NCBI GenBank assembly: GCA_024234635.1
Contig: JACKNX010000001.1
Location: 124,001 to 188,000, forward strand
DNA from: Pseudomonadales bacterium
Lineage (GTDB): Bacteria > Pseudomonadota > Gammaproteobacteria > Pseudomonadales > Azotimanducaceae
Direction of reading: 5' to 3'
DNA length: 64,000 nucleotides
This document shows, piece after piece, positions 44,404 through 51,984 of the stretch (the stretch's first letter is position 1; the number at the start of each line of letters is the position of its first letter). The notes under the pieces were generated by a model. That model was not told the origin of the DNA. It saw nothing but the letters and a program-made list of their open reading frames with translations, and made no database searches. Made by a program: the position numbers and the translations under genes.

Positions 44404-45663
44404 ATGTCCGACGACCTGCAGGCCGACCTGTTCAACCTGGCCATGTCCACGGAGGCGCAGCCCCTGATGGATGCGGTGAAGAAACACATCGCCGAAAACG
44501 TCGAGCCCATCACCGAGGAATTCTTCCGTCTGGATGATGAAAAAACCGATCGCTGGTCCTGGCACCCGCGGCAGCTCGAACTGCTTGACGGCGCCAAGGC
44601 CAAGGCAAAGGCCGCCGGGCTGTGGAATTTTTTCCTGCCGGACGCTGACACCGGCGAGGGCCTGTCCAACCTCGACTACGCCTATATCGCCGCGGAACTC
44701 GGTAAAAGCCCTCTGGCCTCGGAGTCGCTGAACTGCAGCGCGCCGGATACCGGCAACATGGAAGTGCTGGAACGCGTTGGCACGCCGGAGCAGAAAGCGC
44801 GCTGGCTGCAGCCGCTGCTGGACGGTGAGATCCGCTCCGCGTACGCGATGACGGAACCGGCATTGCCCTCCTCGGACGCCAAGAACATCAGCACCAGCGC
44901 GGTGCTGGACGGCGACGAATGGGTGATCAACGGCGAGAAGTACTACATCTCCGGCGCCGGCGATCCACGCTGCAAGATCATGATCACGATGGTGAAGACG
45001 GATCCGAGCGCGCCACCGAGCCGCCAGCAGTCGCAGATCCTGGTACCCATGGACACCCCCGGGGTGGAAATCGTGGGCCCCATGCACGTGTTCGGTCACG
45101 ATCACGCGCCGCGCGGTCACATGCACCTGAAGTTCAACAACGTGCGCGTGCCCAAGGAGAACATCCTGCTGGGCGTGGGGCGCGGTTTCGAGATTTCGCA
45201 GGTGCGTCTTGGGCCGGGTCGCATCCACCACTGCATGCGTTCCATCGGCAAGGCAGAAAAGGCGCTGGAACTGATGGTGCGTCGTGGTGCCACCCGCGTG
45301 GCATTCGGCAAACCGCTCATTCGTCTGGGCAAGAACCTGGAAGTGGTCTCGCGCGCCCGCATCGAGATCAACGCCATGCGGCTGGCGGTGCTGCAGGCCG
45401 CCAAGGCAATGGACGTACTGGGTAACAAGGAAGCACGCGTGTATGTGAGCGCGGTAAAGGCCATGGTGCCGGAGAAGGTGTGCCAGATCATCGACGCCGC
45501 CATCCAGATCCACGGCGCCACCGGGGTATCGGAGTGGACACCGCTCGCAGGTCTCTATACCGACATGCGTCATCTGCGCTTCGCCGATGGTCCTGACGAA
45601 GTGCATCACATGGTGGTCGGACGCGCGGAAGTGCAGAAGTACGGACTGTGGAGCGCTGAATAG
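44404..45663 (+). CDS. Acyl-CoA dehydrogenase (ACAD10/11-like)
   Basis: This 419-aa FAD enzyme introduces the alpha-beta double bond in acyl-CoAs. Domains in order: N-terminal helices, the beta domain with AYAMTEPALPSSDAKNIST and INGEKYYISGAGDPRC, and the C-terminal four-helix domain with GPGRIHHCMRSIGKAEKALEL and IQIHGATGVSEWTPL near the end. The longer AMTEPALPSSDAKNI form and the R-I-H-H segment resemble the ACAD10/11-like group that handles branched or hydroxylated acyl-CoAs. GAGAAGGAGAGAG lies before ATG 44404. Confidence 0.9.
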   Translation: MSDDLQADLFNLAMSTEAQPLMDAVKKHIAENVEPITEEFFRLDDEKTDRWSWHPRQLELLDGAKAKAKAAGLWNFFLPDADTGEGLSNLDYAYIAAELGKSPLASESLNCSAPDTGNMEVLERVGTPEQKARWLQPLLDGEIRSAYAMTEPALPSSDAKNISTSAVLDGDEWVINGEKYYISGAGDPRCKIMITMVKTDPSAPPSRQQSQILVPMDTPGVEIVGPMHVFGHDHAPRGHMHLKFNNVRVPKENILLGVGRGFEISQVRLGPGRIHHCMRSIGKAEKALELMVRRGATRVAFGKPLIRLGKNLEVVSRARIEINAMRLAVLQAAKAMDVLGNKEARVYVSAVKAMVPEKVCQIIDAAIQIHGATGVSEWTPLAGLYTDMRHLRFADGPDEVHHMVVGRAEVQKYGLWSAE

Positions 45664-45667
45664 CCCT

Positions 45668-45871
45668 AGCAGCTTGCTACGTTGCGATTGCCAGGGCTGT
45701 CGCGCATGGAACTTCGTTCCATGAGAGGCTGCTGAAAGGCAGCCTGGTATGCCAGCCAGGGACGGCTGGCCCGAAAATGCAGCGGAAAACGCTGCATTTG
45801 GCGCGAGTCGGCGAAGCCGACGACTGCTGAAACAAGTCCAGGAGGGACTTTTTCAGCAACCTGCGAACCGG
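45668..45871. repeat. Multi-hairpin interspersed repeat, copy B
   Basis: This copy shares with copy A (5901-6094) the hairpin chain AGGCTGC/GCAGCCT, CCAGCC/GGCTGG, ATGCAGCG/CGCTGCAT, GTCGGC/GCCGAC and AAGTCC/GGACTT in the same order, with few differences. The 52-bp module that follows the chain in copy A precedes it here in reverse complement (45678-45727). It lies directly after the acyl-CoA dehydrogenase stop, so it may also affect mRNA end processing. Confidence 0.85.
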
Positions 45872-45902
45872 CCGGCGTACGCACGGGCGCACGCAGTCAC
45901 CT

Positions 45903-46573
45903 TCATGCTGCGTTGACTGGCCTCGTCTGTCCACGGGCGGGCCGTTCGCGGGCGGCCTGCTCGTCCCGCGTCTTCGCGGCACGTTGCGCGGCGGCCGCTT
46001 CTTCCAGCTTCAATGCCTGTCTGGCCGCCTCCACACGCGCCAGGGCCTCCCGTGCTTCTTCGGCGACGTTGGTGTCCACCGGCTCTTCACCGTCATCCAC
46101 CACGGCAGCCGACACCTGACCCTCAGGTGACGACGTCTCCGTGATTTCAGGCGTCTGCACTGGCTGGGCGCGTTGCTGACAGACGACCTCACGTCCGGCA
46201 CGGCCGCTGGCAGGTCTTCCCCCTACGGCCACAGAGCAATCCCGGTGGCGCCGATGTTAACCGTCAGCAAACCCACGCCCGCCAGCAGGAGCCAGCGTCG
46301 TTTGCCCCGATCGTCGAACCGCTCCCCGCAGTCCAGGAGCGCCTGAAAACTACGACCCTGCTCGTAGGCCATCACCCAGTAGCCCGTGCCGTTGGCCTCA
46401 AAAACCGCATGCACGCGAAGGATGTGCGGATGCTCGAAGCGGGACAGCATGCGGGCGTCCGACAGAAAGCGACTCAGTCCCCATGCGAAATCGTCGCGCC
46501 GTTCTTCCGTGCGGGGGCACAACGCATGACGCTGGCCATCACCGGACACCGGATCTCCCACAGGACCGCCCAT
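45903..46573 (-). pseudogene. Ser/Thr protein kinase remnant with transmembrane segment
   Basis: On the minus strand a piece of a bacterial Ser/Thr kinase survives: DDFAWGLSRFLSDARMLSRF, EHPHILRVHAVFEANGTGYWVMAYEQGRSFQALLD, matching the alphaC helix to hinge. The Gly-rich loop and the VAIK Lys are absent upstream (only 34 bp remain before the next gene). The protein jumps from the hinge to a transmembrane helix (RRWLLLAGVGLLTVNIGAT), so the HRD and DFG motifs are gone. The tail (AREALARVEAARQALKLEEAAAAQR) is in another frame, ending at 45903. An internally deleted, frameshifted kinase gene is the simplest reading. Confidence 0.65.
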
Positions 46574-46607
46574 TCAGGCATGCTGGCATACGTAACACCA
46601 CCGGACG

Positions 46608-47285
46608 ATGCCCATGCAACTCGCCAAGCCCGCCATCGACGTGGGGTTGTTCACCAACCAGGCGGACGACATGCTGGATTTCTGGCAGAACACCGCGCAC
46701 ATTGCGTTCAGCGAACTGTTACCCCTCGGCAACGGCCTGCGGCAACATCGCCATGCTATCGGCGCCAGCGTGTTCAAGCTGAATCAGGCGCGGGAACCCC
46801 TCCCCGAAACGCCACCGAGCGGTATTCGCCATCTGACCATCGCAACCGCGGCAACTGCCGTTGTACGGGACCTGACAGACCCGGACGGCAATACGCTCAG
46901 GCTGGTACCCGCTGGCCCGGATGTGCCGCCCCTGCGCATTCATCTCACCGTTGCCGACCTGGACGCGCATCGCCGCTTCTACGCCGAAGGTCTGGGGTTG
47001 CCGGAAATTGCACCAGGGGAGTTTGCGGGCGGTGAAACGCGCCTCATGATCACGGAAGGTGTCGCCACGCCGGATCCGTTACAACTTGGCAAAGGCTACC
47101 GGTACATGACCCTGCAGATTTTCGACGTCCTCGCCGCGCATGCGCGGGTACTGGCCTTTGGCGGGCGGGAAGGTTCTCCGCCCCGGAAGTTGGGCGACGT
47201 CGCGCATATATCGTTCGTACGCGATCCGGATGGTAACTGGATCGAACTGAGCCAGCGAAAATCCATCGTGGGTACGCTGGACTGA
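46608..47285 (+). CDS. VOC superfamily protein (glyoxalase/dioxygenase-like), two modules
   Basis: This 225-aa protein has two vicinal-oxygen-chelate modules. The first is weak (DVGLFTNQADDMLDFW to DLTDPDGNTLRLV); the second is clearer (IHLTVADLDAHRRFYAEGLGLPEIAP, GGETRLMITEG, then SFVRDPDGNWIELSQ with the typical metal-ligand Glu). VOC proteins include glyoxalase I, dioxygenases and resistance proteins; the activity here is unknown. ATG 46608 is followed closely by a second ATG at 46614. Its promoter region overlaps the kinase remnant. Confidence 0.8.
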   Translation: MPMQLAKPAIDVGLFTNQADDMLDFWQNTAHIAFSELLPLGNGLRQHRHAIGASVFKLNQAREPLPETPPSGIRHLTIATAATAVVRDLTDPDGNTLRLVPAGPDVPPLRIHLTVADLDAHRRFYAEGLGLPEIAPGEFAGGETRLMITEGVATPDPLQLGKGYRYMTLQIFDVLAAHARVLAFGGREGSPPRKLGDVAHISFVRDPDGNWIELSQRKSIVGTLD

Positions 47286-47323
47286 CACGTCAGCGCACAG
47301 ACGACAGCCGCGCCCGCCTGCCG

Positions 47324-48454
47324 TCAGCCGAGTGACTGATACGCGGCCTGCAGCAGCACGAAGCCGCGAGGGTCGCCCATGAGGTTGCCTTCCATACGGT
47401 TCATCACGTACGACACGCACATGCGCGCATCCTGATCCACCACCACCGTCGAACCGCCCCAGCCGCCCCAGTAGCCGATGTGTTCGTTCGGCCCCATGGG
47501 GAATTCCGCCGTCGACAGGCCATAACCCATGCCAAAGGTAATCGGCGCTCCAAGCACCAGGTCCATACCGCTGGTCTGCACGTCAAAAATACGTGCCGCG
47601 CCCGCTGCGCTCAGGATGCGTTTGCCAAACGCCACGCCACCGTTCGCCATGGCGGTTTGTGCCCGCACGATGGAACGCGCGTTGCCGTGCCCGTTGGCGG
47701 CGGGAATTTCCGCCTTGCGCCAGCCCGCGGTGCGCGAATCGCGCGCGTCCACCGCGGGGCTTGCGAACGTGCGTGCGGCAATCGAGTCCTGGGACGCACC
47801 ACTGGCGGGGCCGGCCGGGGGCGGAATGAGATCGCCAATACGCTGAAACTCCGACTCCGGTGTACCGATGAAAAAATCCGCCCCGGTGGGTTCGGCAATC
47901 TCGGTGCGGAAGTACTGGCCGATGCTGCGGCCACTGACACGTCGCACCACCTCGCCAATCAGAAAGCCCTGCGTAAGCGCGTGATAGCCGCTCTGTGAAC
48001 CCGGCTCCCACCAGGGTTTCTGCCGTGCAAGCCGGTCACACATTCCGTCCCAGTCGTACACGTCTTCCGCGGAGACTTTCTGGTCCAGGCCGGACAGGCC
48101 CGCGCTATGGCTCAGAAAGTGCCGAACCTCAACGTTTTCCTTGCCGTTCTGCGCGAACTCCGGCCAGTACCTCGACACCGGTGCGTGGAGATCCACGTCA
48201 CCGCGATCCGCCATCACCAGCAGACTCATTGCCGCCATCGTCTTGGTCGACGAATAGACGTTGACGATGGTGTTCTCCTCCCATGGCAGGGTTTTCTCCG
48301 CATTGCGATAGCCGCCCCACAGATCGACCACCATCTCCCCGTCCACGCTGATTGCCACACTGGCGCCAACGTCGTCACGCTCACGGAAGTTGCGAATGAA
48401 CTCGTCGCGCACCGGCTGAAAGCGTGGGTCGAACGTACCGTGAATGCTGGTCAT
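47324..48454 (-). CDS. Beta-lactamase-fold serine hydrolase (class C/esterase VIII-like)
   Basis: This 376-aa cytoplasmic hydrolase has the S-x-x-K nucleophile motif at S68-K71 (NVYSSTKTMAAMSLL), the region LLSHSAGL-like HFLSHSAGLSGLD and a YHALTQGFLIGEVV block with the second catalytic Tyr. No signal peptide is seen, which fits an esterase rather than a periplasmic beta-lactamase. It resembles the esterase EstB/LipL type found beside lipid-degradation genes. CAGGAGACATCG precedes the ATG at 48454. It reads toward the VOC gene. Confidence 0.87.
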   Translation of the reverse strand: MTSIHGTFDPRFQPVRDEFIRNFRERDDVGASVAISVDGEMVVDLWGGYRNAEKTLPWEENTIVNVYSSTKTMAAMSLLVMADRGDVDLHAPVSRYWPEFAQNGKENVEVRHFLSHSAGLSGLDQKVSAEDVYDWDGMCDRLARQKPWWEPGSQSGYHALTQGFLIGEVVRRVSGRSIGQYFRTEIAEPTGADFFIGTPESEFQRIGDLIPPPAGPASGASQDSIAARTFASPAVDARDSRTAGWRKAEIPAANGHGNARSIVRAQTAMANGGVAFGKRILSAAGAARIFDVQTSGMDLVLGAPITFGMGYGLSTAEFPMGPNEHIGYWGGWGGSTVVVDQDARMCVSYVMNRMEGNLMGDPRGFVLLQAAYQSLG

Positions 48455-48500
48455 CGATGTCTCCTGAAGAAAATGGGGCTCAATGTCGGGCAGTTTCTGG

Positions 48501-48938
48501 TCATGCCAGCGTCCACTGCAACAGCGCAAACGGCCGGCCGGCATCCGCGTGATGCTCGAAAACCCCTCGCACTGCTGCCCCAATACGCACGTCCTGATGG
48601 GGATCACCGAGCAGATTGCCTACCACCCGGACCTTGCCTGCCTCGGGCAGTTCCACCAGCACCACAACATAGGGGCCGTGTTCACGCAGCGCGGGATGCA
48701 CCGGATGCCACACCCGCTCGAAGCTGTATATCGTGCCTTCAGCGCGCGTGTCCTGCCACGTCATGTTGTCCGACAGACAGGCATGGCAGACGAACTCCGG
48801 TCCCCATTGCCAGCTGTGACAATCCGCGCAACGCTGCAGCACCAGCGTGTTCCGCAGAAGTCCATCCCAGTAGGGTCTGTCCAGCCCGTCGGGCGATGGC
48901 ACGGGTTGCGGCAGGCCAGCAGGAAGGTACGCGCTCAC
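48501..48938 (-). CDS. DUF35/OB-fold acyl-CoA-binding protein, thiolase partner
   Basis: This 145-aa protein has a rubredoxin-like zinc ribbon with four Cys (C37, C40, C51, C54: LQRCADCHSWQWGPEFVCHACL) and a C-terminal OB fold (YSFERVWHPVHPALR, VVVLVELPEAGKVRVVGNLLG). Such DUF35 proteins bind acyl-CoA and form complexes with thiolase-like partners, for example ChsH2 with Ltp2 in sterol side-chain cleavage. GTG 48938 overlaps the thiolase stop (GTGA), so the pair is translationally coupled. Confidence 0.9.
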   Translation of the reverse strand: MSAYLPAGLPQPVPSPDGLDRPYWDGLLRNTLVLQRCADCHSWQWGPEFVCHACLSDNMTWQDTRAEGTIYSFERVWHPVHPALREHGPYVVVLVELPEAGKVRVVGNLLGDPHQDVRIGAAVRGVFEHHADAGRPFALLQWTLA

Positions 48939-50113
48939 AGTGTCGCCTCCGAGCCGAAGATGCAGGAACTCACGGGCGTGACCATGGGACCGGAGATAAC
49001 CATGGATACGTCCACGTCTCTGACCGGGTTGGTGGACTCGCCCCAGACCTGACGCACGCCCTCGATGTTGAGGCCGAGACCGTGCATGTAACACTCCGCC
49101 AGGTTGCCGCCGCTGGTATTGAGCGGCAGCTCGCCGCCCTGCGCGAAGAAGCGTTCCTTCACGAAGAACCGGTTGCAGTCCTCCGGCGAGCAGAAACCGT
49201 GTTCAACCATGGCCATCAGGACGCCACCGGTGAAGTTCTCGTAGCTCTGCAACACGTCCACGTCCTTCGGTTTGACCCCCGCCATCGCGTACAGTCGCGG
49301 CGCCAGCGTGGGAAAGCTCGACGAGGCGTAGTCCGGCGTGTTGTGCACCGGCGCGCCGGCGCGATGATGCGAGCCAGCAACGGCGCCAAGCACGTAGCAG
49401 GGCTTGTGCGGAAAATCCTTCGCGCGTTCGGCGCTCACCAGCACCATGGCCGCGGCGCCATCGTTCTCCTGGCAGCAGTCGAACAGGTGGAACGGCTCCA
49501 CGATCCAGCGCGACGCATCGTACGCGGCTTCGTCCAGCGGCCGTCCGTACATGACTGCGCGCGGGTTATTCTGGGCGTGGTGATAGGACGCCAGTGCGAT
49601 GGCACGCAGCGCCTCCTGCCGCACGCTGTGGTCGTGCATGAAGCGCGTGACCTTCATGGCGAACATCTGCGCCGGACTCATCAGTCCGTAGGGCACGGTG
49701 AAGGCGCCTTCGCCGCTGATCTCGTTGCGCCTCGGGCCCTGGCCGAAACGGCCGAACTGGCCCTGGGCCAGCGCCCTGAATACCACCACACAGTCCGCGA
49801 GCCCCGTGGCGATGGCCGCGCTGGCATTGGCGAGCGCCGCGGAGCCACCACCACCACCGCCGCCCCACTGCATGGTTGCGAATTTCAGTTCCCGGCAGCC
49901 GAGCGCGGCGGACAGGCGCGACGCATCGCTGCGATCGTTGCTGTAGGACGCAAACCCGTCGATAGCGCGGGGATCGATTCCGGCATCCGCACAGGCGATG
50001 CGCACCGCGTCGAGCGCCAGCTTGAATTCGGGATCGGGGCTGCCGCCGCGTTTGTAGTACGGCGTTTCGCCCACGCCCACCACGGCGACACGCCCGCGCA
50101 GTGTCCGGTTCAC
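48935..50113 (-). CDS. Thiolase-fold lipid-transfer protein, Ltp2-like aldolase
   Basis: This 392-aa thiolase-fold protein resembles the mycobacterial Ltp2/Ltp3 group. The position of the thiolase nucleophile Cys reads MQWGGGGGGGSAAL, so normal thiolysis is unlikely. The two Tyr expected of the Ltp2 retro-aldolase are present: Y291 in QSYENFTGG and Y342 in AECYMHGLGL. SRWIVEPFHLFDCCQENDGAAA and GEGAFTVPYGLMSPAQ are typical of the group. With its overlapping DUF35 partner it would cleave a 3-hydroxy-acyl-CoA with a tertiary alcohol to a ketone and propionyl-CoA (inference from the family). Confidence 0.85.
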   Translation of the reverse strand: MNRTLRGRVAVVGVGETPYYKRGGSPDPEFKLALDAVRIACADAGIDPRAIDGFASYSNDRSDASRLSAALGCRELKFATMQWGGGGGGGSAALANASAAIATGLADCVVVFRALAQGQFGRFGQGPRRNEISGEGAFTVPYGLMSPAQMFAMKVTRFMHDHSVRQEALRAIALASYHHAQNNPRAVMYGRPLDEAAYDASRWIVEPFHLFDCCQENDGAAAMVLVSAERAKDFPHKPCYVLGAVAGSHHRAGAPVHNTPDYASSSFPTLAPRLYAMAGVKPKDVDVLQSYENFTGGVLMAMVEHGFCSPEDCNRFFVKERFFAQGGELPLNTSGGNLAECYMHGLGLNIEGVRQVWGESTNPVRDVDVSMVISGPMVTPVSSCIFGSEATL

Positions 50114-50188
50114 AGTTCTCTCCCCTTCCCCGAGGATTCGACGATAGCCGCACTGGGCGATGTGTACAACGACCCGCGAAAGGTGGCG

Positions 50189-51772
50189 TCAGGCAATTCG
50201 GACGCAGTCGCGGCCGTCCCGCTTGGCCGCATACAGAGCACCGTCCGCCCTGGCAACAAACGCTTCCACGCCATCCTCGTCGGCACGCAGCTCCGCAACT
50301 CCAAAACTGGCCGACACACTGAATTCAGTGCCCTTGTGACCAACGAGACGAATGTGGCGAATGGCTTCAGCTATCCGCCAGGCGAGCGCAAGCGCCGACT
50401 CCCGGGTGGTTTCCGGCAGCAGCAGCGCAAGTTCTTCACCGCCGTAGCGCGCGGCGAGGTCGTTGTTCCTGATCTCGCGCGTCAGAACCGCCGCCACCGC
50501 AACCAGCGCCCGGTCACCGGCCAGATGGCCATGACGGTCGTTCACTGTCTTGAAGTGGTCCAGATCCAGCAGCACAAAAGCCAGGCGGCGACCATGCCGA
50601 TGCGCGCGGGTGACCTCCTGATCCAGCCGTTCAAGAAGGGCGCGACGATTGGCCAGACCCGTCAGTTCATCGGTGCTGGCGAGCCGGGTGAGGCGTTCGT
50701 TCGCCAGTTCGATCTGCTGCAGCGCCTCTTCCAGCGCGCGCCGGTAGGCACGCTCGGCCGTGACATCCCGCAAGGTCACCACCGTGCCATGAAGACCTGA
50801 GCTGGTTTCGCGAATACGCACCGCCCGCGGCAGCAGCAATCGCGGCGTTTCGCCTTCGACCGGCAGATGGGTCTCGCCGATCTGCTCCAGCAGCCAGTCG
50901 GCTGATACACCACCGAGCACCGTTTCACAGGCGCAGCCGATCAACGACTGCGTTTCCCTGTTCAGCAGGTTTCCCGCGGCAGCGTTGGCATCCACCACAG
51001 CACCCTGCGAATTCAGCAGCAGTACGCCTTCGTCGAGGCTGTCGAAGGCCATGCCGCGCGCCAGTGGTACCAGGTCGTGCAACCGGTGCCGCAGCATGGC
51101 CCACAACATGAGCGCAAAGGCAGCAGCGAACGCCAGGGGCGTGGGGTCGGTGGGCAGCGGCCACTTGCCCAGCACGTACAACAGATTGGTCATCAGCAGC
51201 ACCAGCGGCAGCACCAGAATGACCACGAGCTGGCGCCGGTAGTGTGGCGATTCCATGTATCGGAACATCAGCAGCGAGCAGGCGATCAAGGTCAGCAGGT
51301 AGGCATGCGCGATGACCAGCAGGTAGAGCGGACCATACGTGATTCTCGGCACGGGCTGCCCGGGGAGTATGGCAATGGACTGCCAGATCAACGCACTGCC
51401 CGGGCCGATTTCGAATGCGCAGGCGAGGACCAGGCCAGGTACCAGGAAGAACGCCGCCACCCGCGGCCAGCGCAACCATTCCACACGGCCGATCTGCGCC
51501 AGCGTGAACTGCGTCCAAAGCACCGGTACGGTAAGGATGGCCAGGTACTGCAGCCGGGCGATCCAGCGCGCCGCGTCCGGTGAATCCGCCAGCACCCAGG
51601 GGATCTGCAGGAAACACCACCAGGCCGCCCCCACGGCACAGGCCACCAGCTGACGCCAGCCACGGGCAGGCCGTCGGACAGCCGCCACGCGCGCGACGCT
51701 CAGCGCCAGAATCGTGGCGACCGCGGGAGGCAGCAACAGCAGGTAGTTGAGGGTCGTTTCCGGCAAAGCCAA
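50189..51772 (-). CDS. Membrane diguanylate cyclase (7TM-PAS-GGDEF)
   Basis: This protein makes c-di-GMP. About seven hydrophobic segments (LNYLLLLPPAVATILALSVA to FAAAFALMLWAML) form a 7TM sensor of the histidine-kinase N-terminal type. A PAS domain follows (FDSLDEGVLLLNSQGAVVDANAAAGNLLNR), then a helical linker and a GGDEF domain with the signature RYGGEELALLLPE and DLDHFKTVNDRHGHLAGD. The catalytic motif is intact. I placed the start at TTG 51772 (AAGGAA eight bases upstream), giving 527 aa, because the sequence up to an ATG at 51949 has no family character; that longer start remains possible. Confidence 0.88.
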   Translation of the reverse strand: MALPETTLNYLLLLPPAVATILALSVARVAAVRRPARGWRQLVACAVGAAWWCFLQIPWVLADSPDAARWIARLQYLAILTVPVLWTQFTLAQIGRVEWLRWPRVAAFFLVPGLVLACAFEIGPGSALIWQSIAILPGQPVPRITYGPLYLLVIAHAYLLTLIACSLLMFRYMESPHYRRQLVVILVLPLVLLMTNLLYVLGKWPLPTDPTPLAFAAAFALMLWAMLRHRLHDLVPLARGMAFDSLDEGVLLLNSQGAVVDANAAAGNLLNRETQSLIGCACETVLGGVSADWLLEQIGETHLPVEGETPRLLLPRAVRIRETSSGLHGTVVTLRDVTAERAYRRALEEALQQIELANERLTRLASTDELTGLANRRALLERLDQEVTRAHRHGRRLAFVLLDLDHFKTVNDRHGHLAGDRALVAVAAVLTREIRNNDLAARYGGEELALLLPETTRESALALAWRIAEAIRHIRLVGHKGTEFSVSASFGVAELRADEDGVEAFVARADGALYAAKRDGRDCVRIA

Positions 51773-51984
51773 CGGTGTCGTTCCTTGATAGCCGCGGGTA
51801 CTGGCAGGCTGCAATTCTGCCGCTTCAGGACGCACCGACCTGCGACGGTCATCAACAAACAGCCGGCGTGATTGCTGAATCGCGCAACTGCGCACCGAAT
51901 TTGCGCATCGCAAGCGAAACGGACCGTTCCCTGTCCCTTTGACCGCCAATCATGTTTAATCGCGGCGGGGTGATAGGGAACGTC

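Noticed and set aside
47324..48454. A class C beta-lactamase resistance gene
   Set aside because: No signal peptide is present and the sequence and context suit an esterase-type relative.
48107..50800. An 897-codon open frame on the plus strand
   Set aside because: It runs antisense to the hydrolase, DUF35 and thiolase genes, is rich in His, Arg and Gln with no domain, and is a by-product of high GC codon bias.
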